The notes beneath the pieces are model-generated. The model did no database searches. It was not told the origin of the DNA and saw nothing but the letters and a program-made list of their open reading frames with translations. Made by a program: the position numbers and the translations under genes. A stretch of DNA of 64,000 nt from CBCOTE01 sp965112965. Lineage in GTDB: Bacteria > Desulfobacterota > Desulfovibrionia > Desulfovibrionales > Desulfovibrionaceae. The stretch is taken from NCBI GenBank assembly GCA_965112965.1, contig CBCOTE010000020.1, forward strand, positions 74,677 through 138,676. The letters are read 5' to 3'. Shown in pieces: positions 11,378-21,780 of the stretch (position 1 is the stretch's first letter; the number at the start of each line of letters is the position of its first letter).

Positions 11378-12388
11378 ATGTATTTGGTGCTTGCATTCAT
11401 GATCCTATTAAACCTTTTTTTTGCCCATGGCCTGGCCGAGGCAGGAAAATCTAGGTGGCATTACGACAATAAAAAATTATTTTTGTATCAGCAGGCAACT
11501 CGACTGTCTATGGGGACAGTCAAGGGACATCCTTCCAAGGCCGTGGCTGGAAAACAGGACAAAGTGAGAAGCATGTTAGTACTAGATCTGTCTGGCGGAC
11601 ATGTGCTCCAGGAGAAGGCCCCAGACCTTCAGATTCCTCCAGCCTCGGTAACCAAAATTATGAGTCTTTTTCTTGTATATGAGGCTCTAGAATCGGGCAA
11701 GGTCCGGTATATGGATAAGGTGCGCGTAAGCGCTAAAGCTGCGACCACAGGGGGTTCGACTATGGGGCTCAAGGTCGGGGAGACTGTATCTCTTTCCAAA
11801 CTTATGGCCGGCATGGCTATAGCCTCGGGCAATGACGCCTGCGTGGCCGTAGCCGAACATTTTGGCGGTGAGGTGGCTTTTGTGGCAGCCATGAACCGTA
11901 AGGCTCAGGCTCTAGGCATGACCCGATCGGTATTCAAGAACCCCCATGGTTTACCTGAACTGGGCCAGGTAGTTACGGCCCGCGATTTAGCCAAGCTCGC
12001 TACAGTTTACCTCAAGCGTTTCCCACAATCACTAAGTCAGCTCCATTCACGTCGTACTATTGTGCACAATGGTCACGCCAGACATAACGCTAACCTGCTT
12101 TTGGGTACTGTGGGCGGAGTGGATGGTCTCAAGACTGGATATGTGGCTGCGTCGGGTTTCAACATGGTGGCCACGGCCAAGCGGGGTAGCATACGACTGT
12201 TGGCAGTAGTGCTTGGAGGTCATACCTGGCGCATCCGTAACATTGAGACAGCCAGAGCTATAGAGAAACACTTCGCTCAGTTAGGTCAAATTTCCCAGAC
12301 TTTGGTTAATCAGCGGACTAAGCAGATACAAGCCAGTTCGACATCCGTCCTAGCTCCGTCACAAAATGTCCAGGGCAACCAACTTTGA
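11378..12388 (+). CDS. D-alanyl-D-alanine carboxypeptidase (penicillin-binding protein 5/6 family)
   Basis: A secreted serine peptidase that trims the terminal D-Ala from peptidoglycan pentapeptides. From the ATG at 11378 the product has 336 residues and starts with a signal peptide (YLVLAFMILLNLFFAHGLAEA). All three active-site motifs are present: S-V-T-K at 90-93, S-G-N at 150-152 and K-T-G at 252-254. I prefer this start because AAGGAAA lies just upstream and the signal peptide begins at once; an in-frame ATG at 11246 would add 44 residues in front of it. After the catalytic domain only a short tail follows, so the C-terminal membrane-anchor domain of classical PBP5 seems to be missing. 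The gene stands alone between two long gene-poor regions. Confidence 0.9.
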   Translation: MYLVLAFMILLNLFFAHGLAEAGKSRWHYDNKKLFLYQQATRLSMGTVKGHPSKAVAGKQDKVRSMLVLDLSGGHVLQEKAPDLQIPPASVTKIMSLFLVYEALESGKVRYMDKVRVSAKAATTGGSTMGLKVGETVSLSKLMAGMAIASGNDACVAVAEHFGGEVAFVAAMNRKAQALGMTRSVFKNPHGLPELGQVVTARDLAKLATVYLKRFPQSLSQLHSRRTIVHNGHARHNANLLLGTVGGVDGLKTGYVAASGFNMVATAKRGSIRLLAVVLGGHTWRIRNIETARAIEKHFAQLGQISQTLVNQRTKQIQASSTSVLAPSQNVQGNQL

Positions 12389-15300
12389 CAGCTCAGTCCT
12401 GTCCTACGCCAGGCCATCGTCGGCCTTTTCATAGCTCCTTTCGATCCAGTCATGGCCTTAGCCAGCAGAATAGTATAGTAAATTGGGATTAGTCTGGCAG
12501 AAACCGCCAGATTAACCGTGACGTGTAAATGGAGGTCAGTCCAATCTGCGCTACTGATCAATATATGATTATTGTCATAAATAAGATTTCTAGTGGTCAA
12601 GCTGAGTTTTTTTATCTTGACCTTTAGTTCTGTGCAGAAAGTGATACATGAGACCAAGTCCATCATTTACACGGAAGTGTTTTATTGTCCCAAAGGACAA
12701 CAAAAAAATTTTATCATCACTAGCTTTCGGTTAGAAATGCATTGGTGCCTTGCGATGCTAGAGTATCGCCTAGTTAGGTCGTCACTGTCTACCTTAGTGA
12801 GAATAGCATATGGTACGGGCTCATAGACATCTTTGAAAGTCTTGGAATAGCTCTAAACTTTCAAGCTGAGCAGCGATGATTCCAGCTCTCATTAACCCTG
12901 GGATCCCGCGGCTTTTTTTAGAAGATCGACTATCTAATATTTTTTTGCAATCTTTCTATATTTGGCACTGGTGTTTCTTAAAAAAATATTTTTTGTGTGG
13001 TCGTGTTTGGACCAAGCATGTTTTTACTTTGGTAATTTTTCATAAAGGAACGCCATAGTTTACTGCCATCTATTACTATATTCCTAATGTATCCTGGCCG
13101 ACCGATGCCGTCTCTTACTGCCGACAGTAAGCCCTTTCTATCGTGTTTGATCGCCTAGATGGCTTTGGCTATAGAGCATAGATTAGGTCTTGCTGAGCTG
13201 GGGGGGTATGTTATATGCTCCTGCGTGGATAGCTCTTAAAATAGGCGTTAGCCTGTATTCTAAGAGCTAGCTCTCGTATTTTAGTGGCCGAATATTTTTA
13301 TAATGACATTAATGGCTCGTATTGGCCAATCTGCGTGCTTTGCGCTAGTCTAACGTACATTACCTCCTATTTAATATTTTTCTCGTATGAATTTCAGGGC
13401 TGCGTTAATAGTGTGTATGCTGGTGGATGTCTTAGGCTGATGCAATGTCAAATTCTCAGCGCCATGGCGCTCTAATTTTGATTTGGTCACTTCGTTAAGG
13501 TATCTACTGACTGTATTTTTTATTCAGGGAAAGAAGTATGTTATGATATTTCTGGACCAAACAGTGAGTAGTCTGGTTTTAGAATTCGGTTGTCATCAAT
13601 ATAGATCCATACTACGGAGGAGGCACAGCGACGTCGATTTTGTTTTCCAAAAGAAGTTTATTTTTTACTACTTAACTGTCTATGTTTTTTGTGCACAGTT
13701 TTCCTGCCAGTAGAGTTCTTATACTGACAGCGTCAAGCTTTTATTTCAGCCGTGGCGAACTCGCGCTTATAACTCTTTTCGCAGATGACTAGACTAGCTT
13801 ACTGTCCACATCAGACTACGTATATCTATGCCCTGCAAATCTAGATCGAAGGGCCGTGGAATAGTTCCTGGCTCTTTGTCTCTATCTCGCTACTGGTGTG
13901 GTTACGCCTAGGCCTAATTAAAGCCAAAAAAAATACGTCTCGGCCACCGATATTCTTTTTTTTGCCAGTTTGGCTGTACAAGGAGATTCAGAAGTCTGGC
14001 TGTCAATCGTTGAGCATCTCTTTTTTTAATCAGCCTATCACCTGATGACTGCTGCGAGCTACATCACCTGACCCAAAAATCTTTTTTTGGATGAGATCAG
14101 CCGGCTACGTAGAATTGGCTTTCTAGGCGATGTTATATTATAGCACTAGCCGCGCGCTGGACTGGACTTCTTTGACGACCGCTATATCATCTCTTCATTT
14201 GGCACTGTAGCAAAGCGTTAGATAAGAGGCCTATCACTTATACAAATCCAGCTGCATGTTTGAATGATACATATACAAGAAATTTATTTCTAATACGTTC
14301 TTCTATTTTACCATTTTTTTTTGAGCGTCTCAGTCTCTTATTTAGAGCTATGATAGTCTTTCGTTTTACCTGATACCAACACTATCAGGCTCCGCTCCAG
14401 CTATTTTAAAAGGGCATCAGTCATTTAATTATTTGAGATATCTAAGCTACGGATACTTTTTTGGCTAATGGATATCTTCCGAATTATTTAATCTTGGCAC
14501 GGGGGTGGAGCTGTTCATAGTCTTGTTGGTTAAATGCTAAGCCGCAGCCTGCCTAAGCTGTGTGCTCAACCATTTTTTCGTTATATGGCCCGGTTTATGA
14601 TTTGTCGGAGTCGAGGCCGTCATTCTGCCATGGCTGCTTTCAGAGTTGGAGAATTCGACTTTCGGCCGTGGCTGAGTTTAGGTGGAGCCGGACTATGCCC
14701 ACGCTCCTTGCGCTACAATCTGTACTGTGGGGCATATCATAGTCTGTAGCGTAGACCTAGTCTTCAGATATTGCCTTGACGATTGCATCAGAGAAATTTG
14801 AGTTAGATAACAGTAATAAGCTGGCCGCCTTAGTAAGTTGCAATGTCGCAGTCTTGTCAGATAAAAGAAGTGAGGGGCAATTACAACTTGACTATTCCGA
14901 GCGTACCCCTCAACTATTAAATGGTGTCCATGCAGTTCAATCCTCCAAAGTTAGAGCATTACTATAATTTATTTTATGTGCTCTGCGATAGCAGCTCCGC
15001 AGTACATCTACGGTAGTGTTATTCTCTAACATATTAGTATGGTCGGCAGCATCGCAACAATCTAACACGTATGCGCACTACAATTATCGTTTTTATTAAT
15101 CAGATTATTTTTCTCAGTTTATATTTTATCTGCGAGATAGTTAGTTTTTAGATCTCAATAAATACTATTGATTTATATTCATTGAGGCTGGGGTATTTAA
15201 GATGGTAAAAACTATTTACTATTTATGTGCTGCACATGGTCCGCCATGTCTATTTTTGTAGTTCTTTGGCCTGAATAGCCTCCACCTGAGACCCATTTTA

Positions 15301-16079
15301 TTAGCTAATAGAAATATATTTTATGAGGTAAATTTTTTATGACATTCGATAAAAAATCTAAACTAGATTGTACATTAGTTTTCTGTATAAATTAGTTGGA
15401 ATGGATTTCTATACACTGGAGTCAAATGCACATTCTAGATGATTTTATCTGTAACATGGACGGTGAATTAAATCTTTATTACGTCGTTATTATTATATTT
15501 TTTTAAAGATGTACTGTATTTTGTTAATCCATATATTCTATTAACACATTCCGATTGTATTGACATTATTTTAAGGTTATTATGGAGACAGGAGACTGCC
15601 ATGCGATCATTAACATCTGCATTGAACTTAAAGAATTAGTGGTTAATGGTGTATACGACACGCCTTTACTATTTGGCATTTTGCCGATAGTATTTTAATC
15701 CTAAAAAAGTCTAATCTACTTTATGCAATTGATTGAGTGATTTTTTTATATTCTGTCTGGATAAAAACTACCTACTGTTGCTCTCTCATAACATGATAAT
15801 TGTGCTAAAATGCATAATGAAGTTATTTAAATATAATATCTAAAAAAATATTAAAAAATAGAATGGCTTATCAATTTTGAAGTGCCAAGTATAGCGCGGC
15901 GATACGTAGCTTATTAAATAGTATCATTATATAGTTAATCATATTTGTATTTGTAGATATCTAGTTTACGTATATGCGAGTCGAAGATAATATGCTTAGA
16001 CCAGTGGCTAGGATAGTTCAAATTGCGTTCAATGCCATTAATTTTAATGGGGCAGGATGTAATCATACATAAAACTGTC
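12389..16079. other. 3.7 kb gene-poor region
   Basis: All open frames are short and unrecognised; the longest credible ones are a 76-codon frame at 13483-13713 and a 63-codon frame at 14776-14967, without good ribosome binding sites. Composition falls from near-genic (12.4-14.9 kb) to very AT-rich (15.0-15.9 kb). A run of seven G lies at about 13200. Around 14080-14215 one frame reads DEISRLRRIGFLGDVI followed by FFDD, which vaguely recalls the effector domain of SorC/DeoR-type sugar regulators; I do not consider this proven. Confidence 0.4.
12493..12511 (+). terminator. Small hairpin downstream of the carboxypeptidase
   Basis: A perfect 6-bp stem (TCTGGC paired with GCCAGA) closes a 7-nt loop, 105 nt after the stop codon of the carboxypeptidase gene. 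It has no T tract directly behind it, so it is a weak candidate for an intrinsic terminator and could equally be a processing end. Confidence 0.25.
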
Positions 16080-16137
16080 TCGATGTAAACGGCTAGGCCA
16101 CCAAGTCAGAGGCCTCCTGGCTAGCCGATTAGATCGA
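16080..16137. repeat. Long imperfect inverted repeat, hairpin with 19-20-nt arms
   Basis: The left arm TCGATGTAAACGGCTAGGCC (16080-16099) pairs with the right arm GGCTAGCCGATTAGATCGA (16119-16137) apart from two mismatches and one bulged base. The 19-nt loop contains a second short GGCC. A-T-rich sequence with T5 follows at 16140. It is the longest stem I found in the window and sits in a region with no gene on either side for hundreds of bases. It may be a transcription terminator left by a vanished gene, a structured RNA, or a mobile-element end; the sequence does not decide. Confidence 0.55.
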
Positions 16138-16203
16138 AATTTTTATTAACTGTTTTTAGTATGCCACTGGATTTCTATAGTATCGAATAACATGCATTAG
16201 TAA

Positions 16204-16340
16204 GTTTTTCTCATCGACGCGGACTATCCTCGATTACAAGAACGTACTTGTCGAAGCTCTCCAGCTCCTAAATATTGCCGTGTTAGAGACAGGCGATGGG
16301 ATAGTTTTGGCCATTAGAGCGGGAACTACGATTAAAAAAA
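16204..16340 (+). pseudogene. Remnant of a response-regulator receiver domain
   Basis: One frame reads VFLIDADYPRLQE from 16204, which matches the first strand and acidic pocket of receiver domains (V-L-I-V-D-D-D-x-x-x-x). A shift of one base then gives LVEALQLLNIAVLETGDG, matching helix 1, strand 2 and the conserved D-G before helix 2. Beyond 16335 an A8 tract and stops end the readable part; an approximate S-D-C-C-L-H-G near 16365 may be the M-P-x-x-D-G loop. No output domain can be seen. It is a decayed signalling gene, as near 3.2 kb. Confidence 0.5.
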
Positions 16341-17013
16341 ATAATTAGATAAAAAAGATATGTCCGACTGCTGTTTACATGGGTGAGGGCAAGTGCAGAT
16401 AGTTGAGATTGGGCAAGGGGTTCTAGTAGAAGACGCTTTTGTCGATAACTTGTTTAGGTTATACATGTTGCATATTATACTGCGTACGTTTAAATATTTT
16501 AACGTAGTTTTTACCATACAATTACGGTCTGTAGGGATAATAGGTAGGCTTGAGATAGACTTAGCCTCTGGTCATCGGTGTTAATTCGACGATTGGAACC
16601 ATTAGTATATGCTGACATCTTTGAGGAGATAGGAAAGTAAGGAATAAATTTACTTTTGGTAAAAAAATATTTTTTTTATTTTTTTTATTGTATCAAACTT
16701 TATTTCCATATTCAACAATACTTATTTCGTCATGGTCGATAATTCAGATCGCAGTTTTGAACCGGCTGGTATCGATATTAATGCTTTTAGTTTTTTAAAA
16801 TTACTGTTCATTGCTGTGGTGCATACATTGGTTGATTTTGTATATTGTAGGGAGCCGTAATTGAGCTCCTAAAACATGATTTTATAGATTTTTAATATAT
16901 TTTAGCTATATTTAGCCTCTTGTGTAGAGGTGAGTTCTAAATCAATTGTGGAAGTTAAATAAAGCGCCTGAAAGAAGGGCAATAGGCTGGGCGTAAGAAT
17001 AATCTAGAACGTT
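16341..17013. other. Gene-poor, AT-rich stretch
   Basis: Contains a 63-codon open frame at 16393-16584 with no recognised motif, probably the eroded continuation of the receiver remnant, followed by strongly AT-rich sequence with T8 tracts at 16660-16690. It forms the downstream side of the SGNH gene on the minus strand; I see no convincing terminator there. Confidence 0.35.
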
Positions 17014-18765
17014 TCAAGGCACTGGATTTAGAGGCTTATGGGTAAGCAGGTAGTCGGTTAATACTTCAGTAGCTACGGCGTTGCCCCTGGCATTCCAATG
17101 GGTGTCCCTAAGGTGGTATGTGTGGCCGGTAGATTCGGCCTGACGTAGAGCTGGAAGTAGGTCTAGTATTTTAATGCCTTGGTCTCGGCAGAAGGCAGTG
17201 ATATGTTGCTGAGGATAATCCCGATTCCAGGTTGTGGCTTGGGGCTGCAAGATCAGGAGCTGAGAATAAAGAATGTCGTTAACTTGGAACTCGTCGGGTA
17301 TGAGCAGAACAAGAAAATGCTCCCCGGCCCGATTGTGGATGCTCTGTAGAGCGTCGAAGAATAGGCGATAGTTTTGGCGAACGTTATGATTTTTTGAATT
17401 GAGGAGTTTGAGCCGCTCGGTCTCCTTTATCAGGAATTCAGCCTCGCTTAGTCGTGGTGGTTCTATGGTTGGGTCACGAAGATAGTCTGGTTCTTGTTCA
17501 GTCATGCCATTAGCTTCGTGGGCTTTCCAAGAGTCGGCGGCTAAGGTGACGGCTTGATACTGGCCTACAGTGATACGCGGTTGGGGTGGCTTACAATAGC
17601 CGAAAATATGTTTGACTAACTTGGTCAGTCGCCAGTTTTGGATAAATGAATGGCGGAGTTTATGTTGGTTGAACATAAATAAATCGTTACCAACGAAGAC
17701 ACAGAGCACAACTAGTGAGGGGCGGTAGGTCAGGACCTCGCTGCGGAGCATGAAGGCGTACTCTGGCATGCCCATGCCTGGTATGCCGAAGTTGTGGACA
17801 GCCACCCGTCGGAAACGACCGCTGAGTCGTTTTTGGAGCGCCGCTTCAGTCATGGAGGTGAAGTTGTATGGTTGGGGTACTATACCGAGGCCGAAGGATC
17901 CGGCGATACAGGCTACGAGAAAATCTCCTGGTTTGGCCACAAAGAATTCGTCGTCATAGAACCCAGCACTGTTGAAGCGATGGCCGAAAAATTTTTCATT
18001 TAGGAGACGGCGATAGTCGGCAAAGATAGTTTGGGCTCGAGAATGGTCGAGAAAGAGTTCGGTGTAAGTGTAGTAATCCAGACCGGTGAGACCGGATTCC
18101 AGAAGTAGGATGAGAGCTAAGGTCGTGGCGGCTAATTGTTCTAGGCCGGCCAAGCGCTCAGGCAGGGGAGCAGATAGACGTTTAGGGTTGGATATCAGAA
18201 TTATGCCCCATAAGGTCATGCCAAAGCACAGACCGCTGAGGAATAAAGAATCGGTCAGGAAGAGGTCGCTGTAGAGCACTGTGGCGTGACCCAATGTAGC
18301 TAAGACTAAGGATGGTAGCAGGTAAAAGAGGTTACGGCCGACGATGCGCCATATTGGACAGGGTCCCAAGTCAAGGACCAAGTCAAAAAAATGACACCAG
18401 TATGTAGGGCTGCGGCGCAGTAGCTGTAGCAAAAAAATGCCGCCTAGAGCTAACCCGGCCAACCGTAGTTTGCGTAGGGATATAGCAGCCGGAACATAAG
18501 AGGCGGTATATTGTCCAAAAGCCTTGGTCAAGTCTAAGCCGGCATAAACCAGAATAGCTAGTCCGGCCGTTGATAGGGCAGCGAGACATAGGACCGGGGT
18601 AAGGATAGTACGGACGGCAGCGAAACCGGACTGGGGTGACAGATAGCTGACTTTCACGGGTTGGTGGGGAAGATGGGTCATGGGGACGACAGGATGAGAG
18701 CAGTCTGGAACATGCTTAATATGATTATGAATAGAGATAATTAAATTATACCGTAATAGCTGCAC
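17014..18765 (-). CDS. Membrane-anchored SGNH/GDSL hydrolase-like protein
   Basis: A 583-residue protein with two parts. Residues about 50-240 hold roughly five hydrophobic membrane segments. Residues about 265-575 form an SGNH-hydrolase fold: the nucleophile block reads CIAGSFGLGIVP near 283-294, the block III asparagine lies in VFVGNDLF near 360, and the catalytic D-x-x-H lies in RDTHWNARGN near 553-562. Such proteins (AlgX/PatB type) add or remove acetyl groups on exported polysaccharides. The GTG at 18765 is the farthest start; an ATG at 18681 would shorten it by 28 residues and keep all domains, and neither has a strong ribosome binding site at a good distance. It stands alone, but a polysaccharide role would fit the flippase and glycosyltransferases at 33-46 kb. 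The substrate is unknown. Confidence 0.75.
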   Translation of the reverse strand: MQLLRYNLIISIHNHIKHVPDCSHPVVPMTHLPHQPVKVSYLSPQSGFAAVRTILTPVLCLAALSTAGLAILVYAGLDLTKAFGQYTASYVPAAISLRKLRLAGLALGGIFLLQLLRRSPTYWCHFFDLVLDLGPCPIWRIVGRNLFYLLPSLVLATLGHATVLYSDLFLTDSLFLSGLCFGMTLWGIILISNPKRLSAPLPERLAGLEQLAATTLALILLLESGLTGLDYYTYTELFLDHSRAQTIFADYRRLLNEKFFGHRFNSAGFYDDEFFVAKPGDFLVACIAGSFGLGIVPQPYNFTSMTEAALQKRLSGRFRRVAVHNFGIPGMGMPEYAFMLRSEVLTYRPSLVVLCVFVGNDLFMFNQHKLRHSFIQNWRLTKLVKHIFGYCKPPQPRITVGQYQAVTLAADSWKAHEANGMTEQEPDYLRDPTIEPPRLSEAEFLIKETERLKLLNSKNHNVRQNYRLFFDALQSIHNRAGEHFLVLLIPDEFQVNDILYSQLLILQPQATTWNRDYPQQHITAFCRDQGIKILDLLPALRQAESTGHTYHLRDTHWNARGNAVATEVLTDYLLTHKPLNPVP

Positions 18766-20376
18766 AGGAACCGAGTAAAGTACTCCTTTATCGTTGATGA
18801 CATGTTCAGCTAGACGATTTTATGGGCCGTATCGGTATTATATGTGATGATAATTTCAAGATAATAATCTTGACAGTGCACCAAGTCCATATATTTTCTA
18901 CACCTTTATAGTTATCATGTATACTTTAAGTTATTCGGCCTCTCTATTACCTTTAACTGCATTATCTATTAATCTCGACATTGAGAAGATAAAATTATGG
19001 AAGTCACTCGAAAATTTGGTGGCAATGGTGAACAAGCCATATTGAGGTCGAGGCCACTGCAGTCGTTCGTCATGGACATAGTGGTGTGGCGTCGGTATTA
19101 CAGACCAGAAAGAAATCGGAGGAATATTCATTGGGGCCGGAGGAGTTGGGGTAGGGCAGGTAAAATAATGTCTGTTCCATTATATTATTCAAGAGGTAGA
19201 TCGCATGACCGGTTTAGTGGTTAATAGTGGCGGGTTAAGCAGGAGAGCATGATAAACGCTGGTAATTAGGTTGGCGTTTTAGACGTATTAGAAAAAGTTG
19301 ACTACTTCGATTGAGTTGAGGATGTAGGCGACAGGATCAAGCCGAGGTCACCGGCTGTGATTTTTTTTACGCTAGTCGACTGCTACTCTGTTTTCTGTCA
19401 CTAATATCGCACATACTATTCTGAAAATGGGTAGAGTAATATTGCTGTAGGCTAGAAATATGAGCAGAAGCAAAGCACCATCTCAAAAAAAATATAGAGT
19501 AGTATGATATCCGCGATAGGCAAAAAATCAGCGGCTAGACTTGTATTACTTTATGCGTTTGCTTGTACAGATTTTAGACTCGCGTAAGGTGGGTAGTATA
19601 TTAAGCTAACTTTGATGTCCACACAAGTTCTACATAAAGATTTTAGGCGTATAACACCAAAGAGTAGGACGTTTTATGAAAGGTTAGGCTTGCTGTAATG
19701 TGATTTTTGACATTAATACTTATATCTGTGGCTAAATTATAAAAGTTGCTCAAGTTATGATGAGGCTGTAGTCGATAATTAAAATATGGGTTAGCCACGT
19801 AAAAAAAATATGGATGAAGGACAGTTTGTAAAAAAATATTAGCTTGCACACATTTAAAAAAAGTTGATAGAAGAACAAGCACTTAAACTATTGGCCAAAA
19901 GGCGGCACAAGTATACTGGGCATGGAACAGGCATAGCGTGAGGGTGCTTCTGACAGCACAAAATTTCATTTTTTTTTGGGGATGAGCCAGGTACGCTATG
20001 TGTGTTTGTGTAATAGACCAACGTGTCATGATCAATAGAATGATGCACTAATCGTGCAAGTGTCAGGATTAGACCAAGGAAGTAGTCGTACTGTCCCGGA
20101 CTCAATCGTTGCCCGGAAAGAAAATAATGTGACGGATAATATCCCGCTTAATTATCTCTACTGCATTTTTCGTCAGTTACTTCCTTTTTTGGACATGTGG
20201 AAGAAGCTTATCCTCCGATCAAATTTCTAGAGATATATTATTCACATAGTCCTATTTTTTGTACTTTTATATATAACTCAGACTTTCAGGCTGGCATAAA
20301 TATAAAAAAATGTTTATATTTTCAATAACTTGACAAAGCAATAGTTCGACCTTTTTTATCACTACAGGAGTCGAAT
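18766..20376. other. 1.6 kb gene-poor region upstream of trmFO
   Basis: No frame reaches 85 codons and no motif is convincing. A short plus-strand segment near 19133 reads IGAGGVGVGQ, which looks like a nucleotide-binding loop, but stops surround it. Just upstream of trmFO there is a TTGACA at 20330-20335; the best -10 candidate behind it (TTTTAT, about 18 nt on) is poor and would leave almost no leader, so I do not call a promoter. Confidence 0.4.
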
Positions 20377-21780
20377 ATGTATGATGATGTTGTGTCCCCT
20401 GGGCTTAAGGGCTGGCTGGACAAGAAGGTGGCCGGAATCGGAACTCGGGTGGCAGTGGTCGGCGGTGGTCTGGCCGGGTGCGAGGTAGCTTGGCAGCTAG
20501 CCCGAGCTGGAGTCGGAGTCACTCTCTTCGAAATGAAGCCTGAGCACTTCTCTCAGGCACACTCTAGCCCGATGTTGGCTGAGTTGGTATGTTCCAATTC
20601 TTTACGCTCGGATGAACCAGTAGCTGCGACGGGGTTGCTCAAACGAGAGATGGCAACCTTAGGTAGCTTGGTGTTAGCCACGGCCAGGGAAACTCGCGTG
20701 CCCGCTGGTAAAGCTTTGGCCGTGGACCGTGAGCGCTTTGCGGCCCGAATGACGGAACGCATCGCGGCCGAGCCGTTTATACGCTTAGAGCGCCGAAAAA
20801 TATCCAGCCTAGAAGATACGGCCTTAACTGGATATGCTGCTGTGGTCATCGCAGTCGGCCCTCTGGCTACTGCATCTTTAGCCGCGAGTCTGGATGCGGC
20901 TATGAGCAATAAGCATCTTTATTTTTACGATGCCATCTCCCCCATCGTGGCTGCTCAGTCCTTGGATATGACTCGTATCTTCCCTGGGTCTCGCTATCAA
21001 TCGGAGGACTACGACTATCTCAACTGTCCCTTAGATGAGATTGCCTACCGTCGTTTTCACGCCGCCTTATCGGCTGGTGAAATTATGCCAACCAGAGATT
21101 TCGAGCGCGAACTACATTTTGAGAGTTGTATGCCCATCGAGGCCTTGGCTATTCGGGGGGAGATGACTTTGGCCTTTGGGCCCTTCAGATCAGTTGGGCT
21201 CATCGATCCAGCCACAGGTCGGTGTCCCTTCGCTGTGGTCCAGTTACGAGCCGAAAACCGTGAGCGAACATATTTCAATTTGGTGGGTTGCCAAACTAAG
21301 CTAAAGTATGCTGAACAAGAACGTATCTTCCGGATGTTGCCGGGACTGAAACAGGCTGAGTTCGTCCGTCTGGGCAGTGCGCACCGTAATACCTACGTCA
21401 ATGCGCCGTTAGTCCTGGACGCAGAGTTGGCACTGAAGGATCGGCCAGGAGTATATCTGGCTGGTCAGATTACTGGTGTGGAGGGCTACATGGAATCTGC
21501 GGCTTGCGGCCTATGGGTAGGCTGGCTGTTAGCGACGAAACTGACCGGCCGGGTACTCCCTACACCACCTGTGGAAACCGCCTTGGGCGCTTTGCTCGGG
21601 TACCTAAGAGAGGGCCGCCAACCTTTCACCCCTTCCAACGTGCACTTTGGCCTGACTCCAGAGATTATTGGCTGCATCAAGAAGAAGGATCGCAAGGTAG
21701 CTTATGCGGCTCGAGGTGAGGCAGCTTTTGCAGCATGGTTTGCGTGGCTTGTACAGGAGGGGCTAACACTAGAATCTTGA
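20377..21780 (+). CDS. trmFO: Methylenetetrahydrofolate--tRNA-(uracil-5-)-methyltransferase TrmFO
   Basis: A 467-residue flavoprotein that makes 5-methyluridine at position 54 of tRNA, using methylene-tetrahydrofolate as carbon donor and FAD as reductant. The FAD-binding motif RVAVVGGGLAGCE lies at residues 24-36. The two functional cysteines are present: C72 in LVCSNSLRSDE and C251 in FESCMPIEALA. The C-terminal flavin site reads LAGQITGVEGYMESAACG near 361-378. AGGAG lies 6 nt before the ATG and supports this start, although the FAD domain begins only at residue 24, about 20 residues later than in typical members. It stands alone between decayed stretches and is clearly under selection. Confidence 0.95.
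   Translation: MYDDVVSPGLKGWLDKKVAGIGTRVAVVGGGLAGCEVAWQLARAGVGVTLFEMKPEHFSQAHSSPMLAELVCSNSLRSDEPVAATGLLKREMATLGSLVLATARETRVPAGKALAVDRERFAARMTERIAAEPFIRLERRKISSLEDTALTGYAAVVIAVGPLATASLAASLDAAMSNKHLYFYDAISPIVAAQSLDMTRIFPGSRYQSEDYDYLNCPLDEIAYRRFHAALSAGEIMPTRDFERELHFESCMPIEALAIRGEMTLAFGPFRSVGLIDPATGRCPFAVVQLRAENRERTYFNLVGCQTKLKYAEQERIFRMLPGLKQAEFVRLGSAHRNTYVNAPLVLDAELALKDRPGVYLAGQITGVEGYMESAACGLWVGWLLATKLTGRVLPTPPVETALGALLGYLREGRQPFTPSNVHFGLTPEIIGCIKKKDRKVAYAARGEAAFAAWFAWLVQEGLTLES

Noticed and set aside
12310..12666. Minus-strand 118-codon frame overlapping the carboxypeptidase end
   Set aside because: About 80 nt are the antisense of a conserved gene; the rest shows no motif or ribosome binding site.
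14080..14215. Possible SorC/DeoR sugar-regulator remnant (LRRIGFLGDVI ... FFDD)
   Set aside because: Only one short block resembles the family and several stops lie between the pieces; too weak to call.
20330..20360. Promoter for trmFO (TTGACA)
   Set aside because: The -10 candidate is poor and would leave almost no leader before the ribosome binding site.
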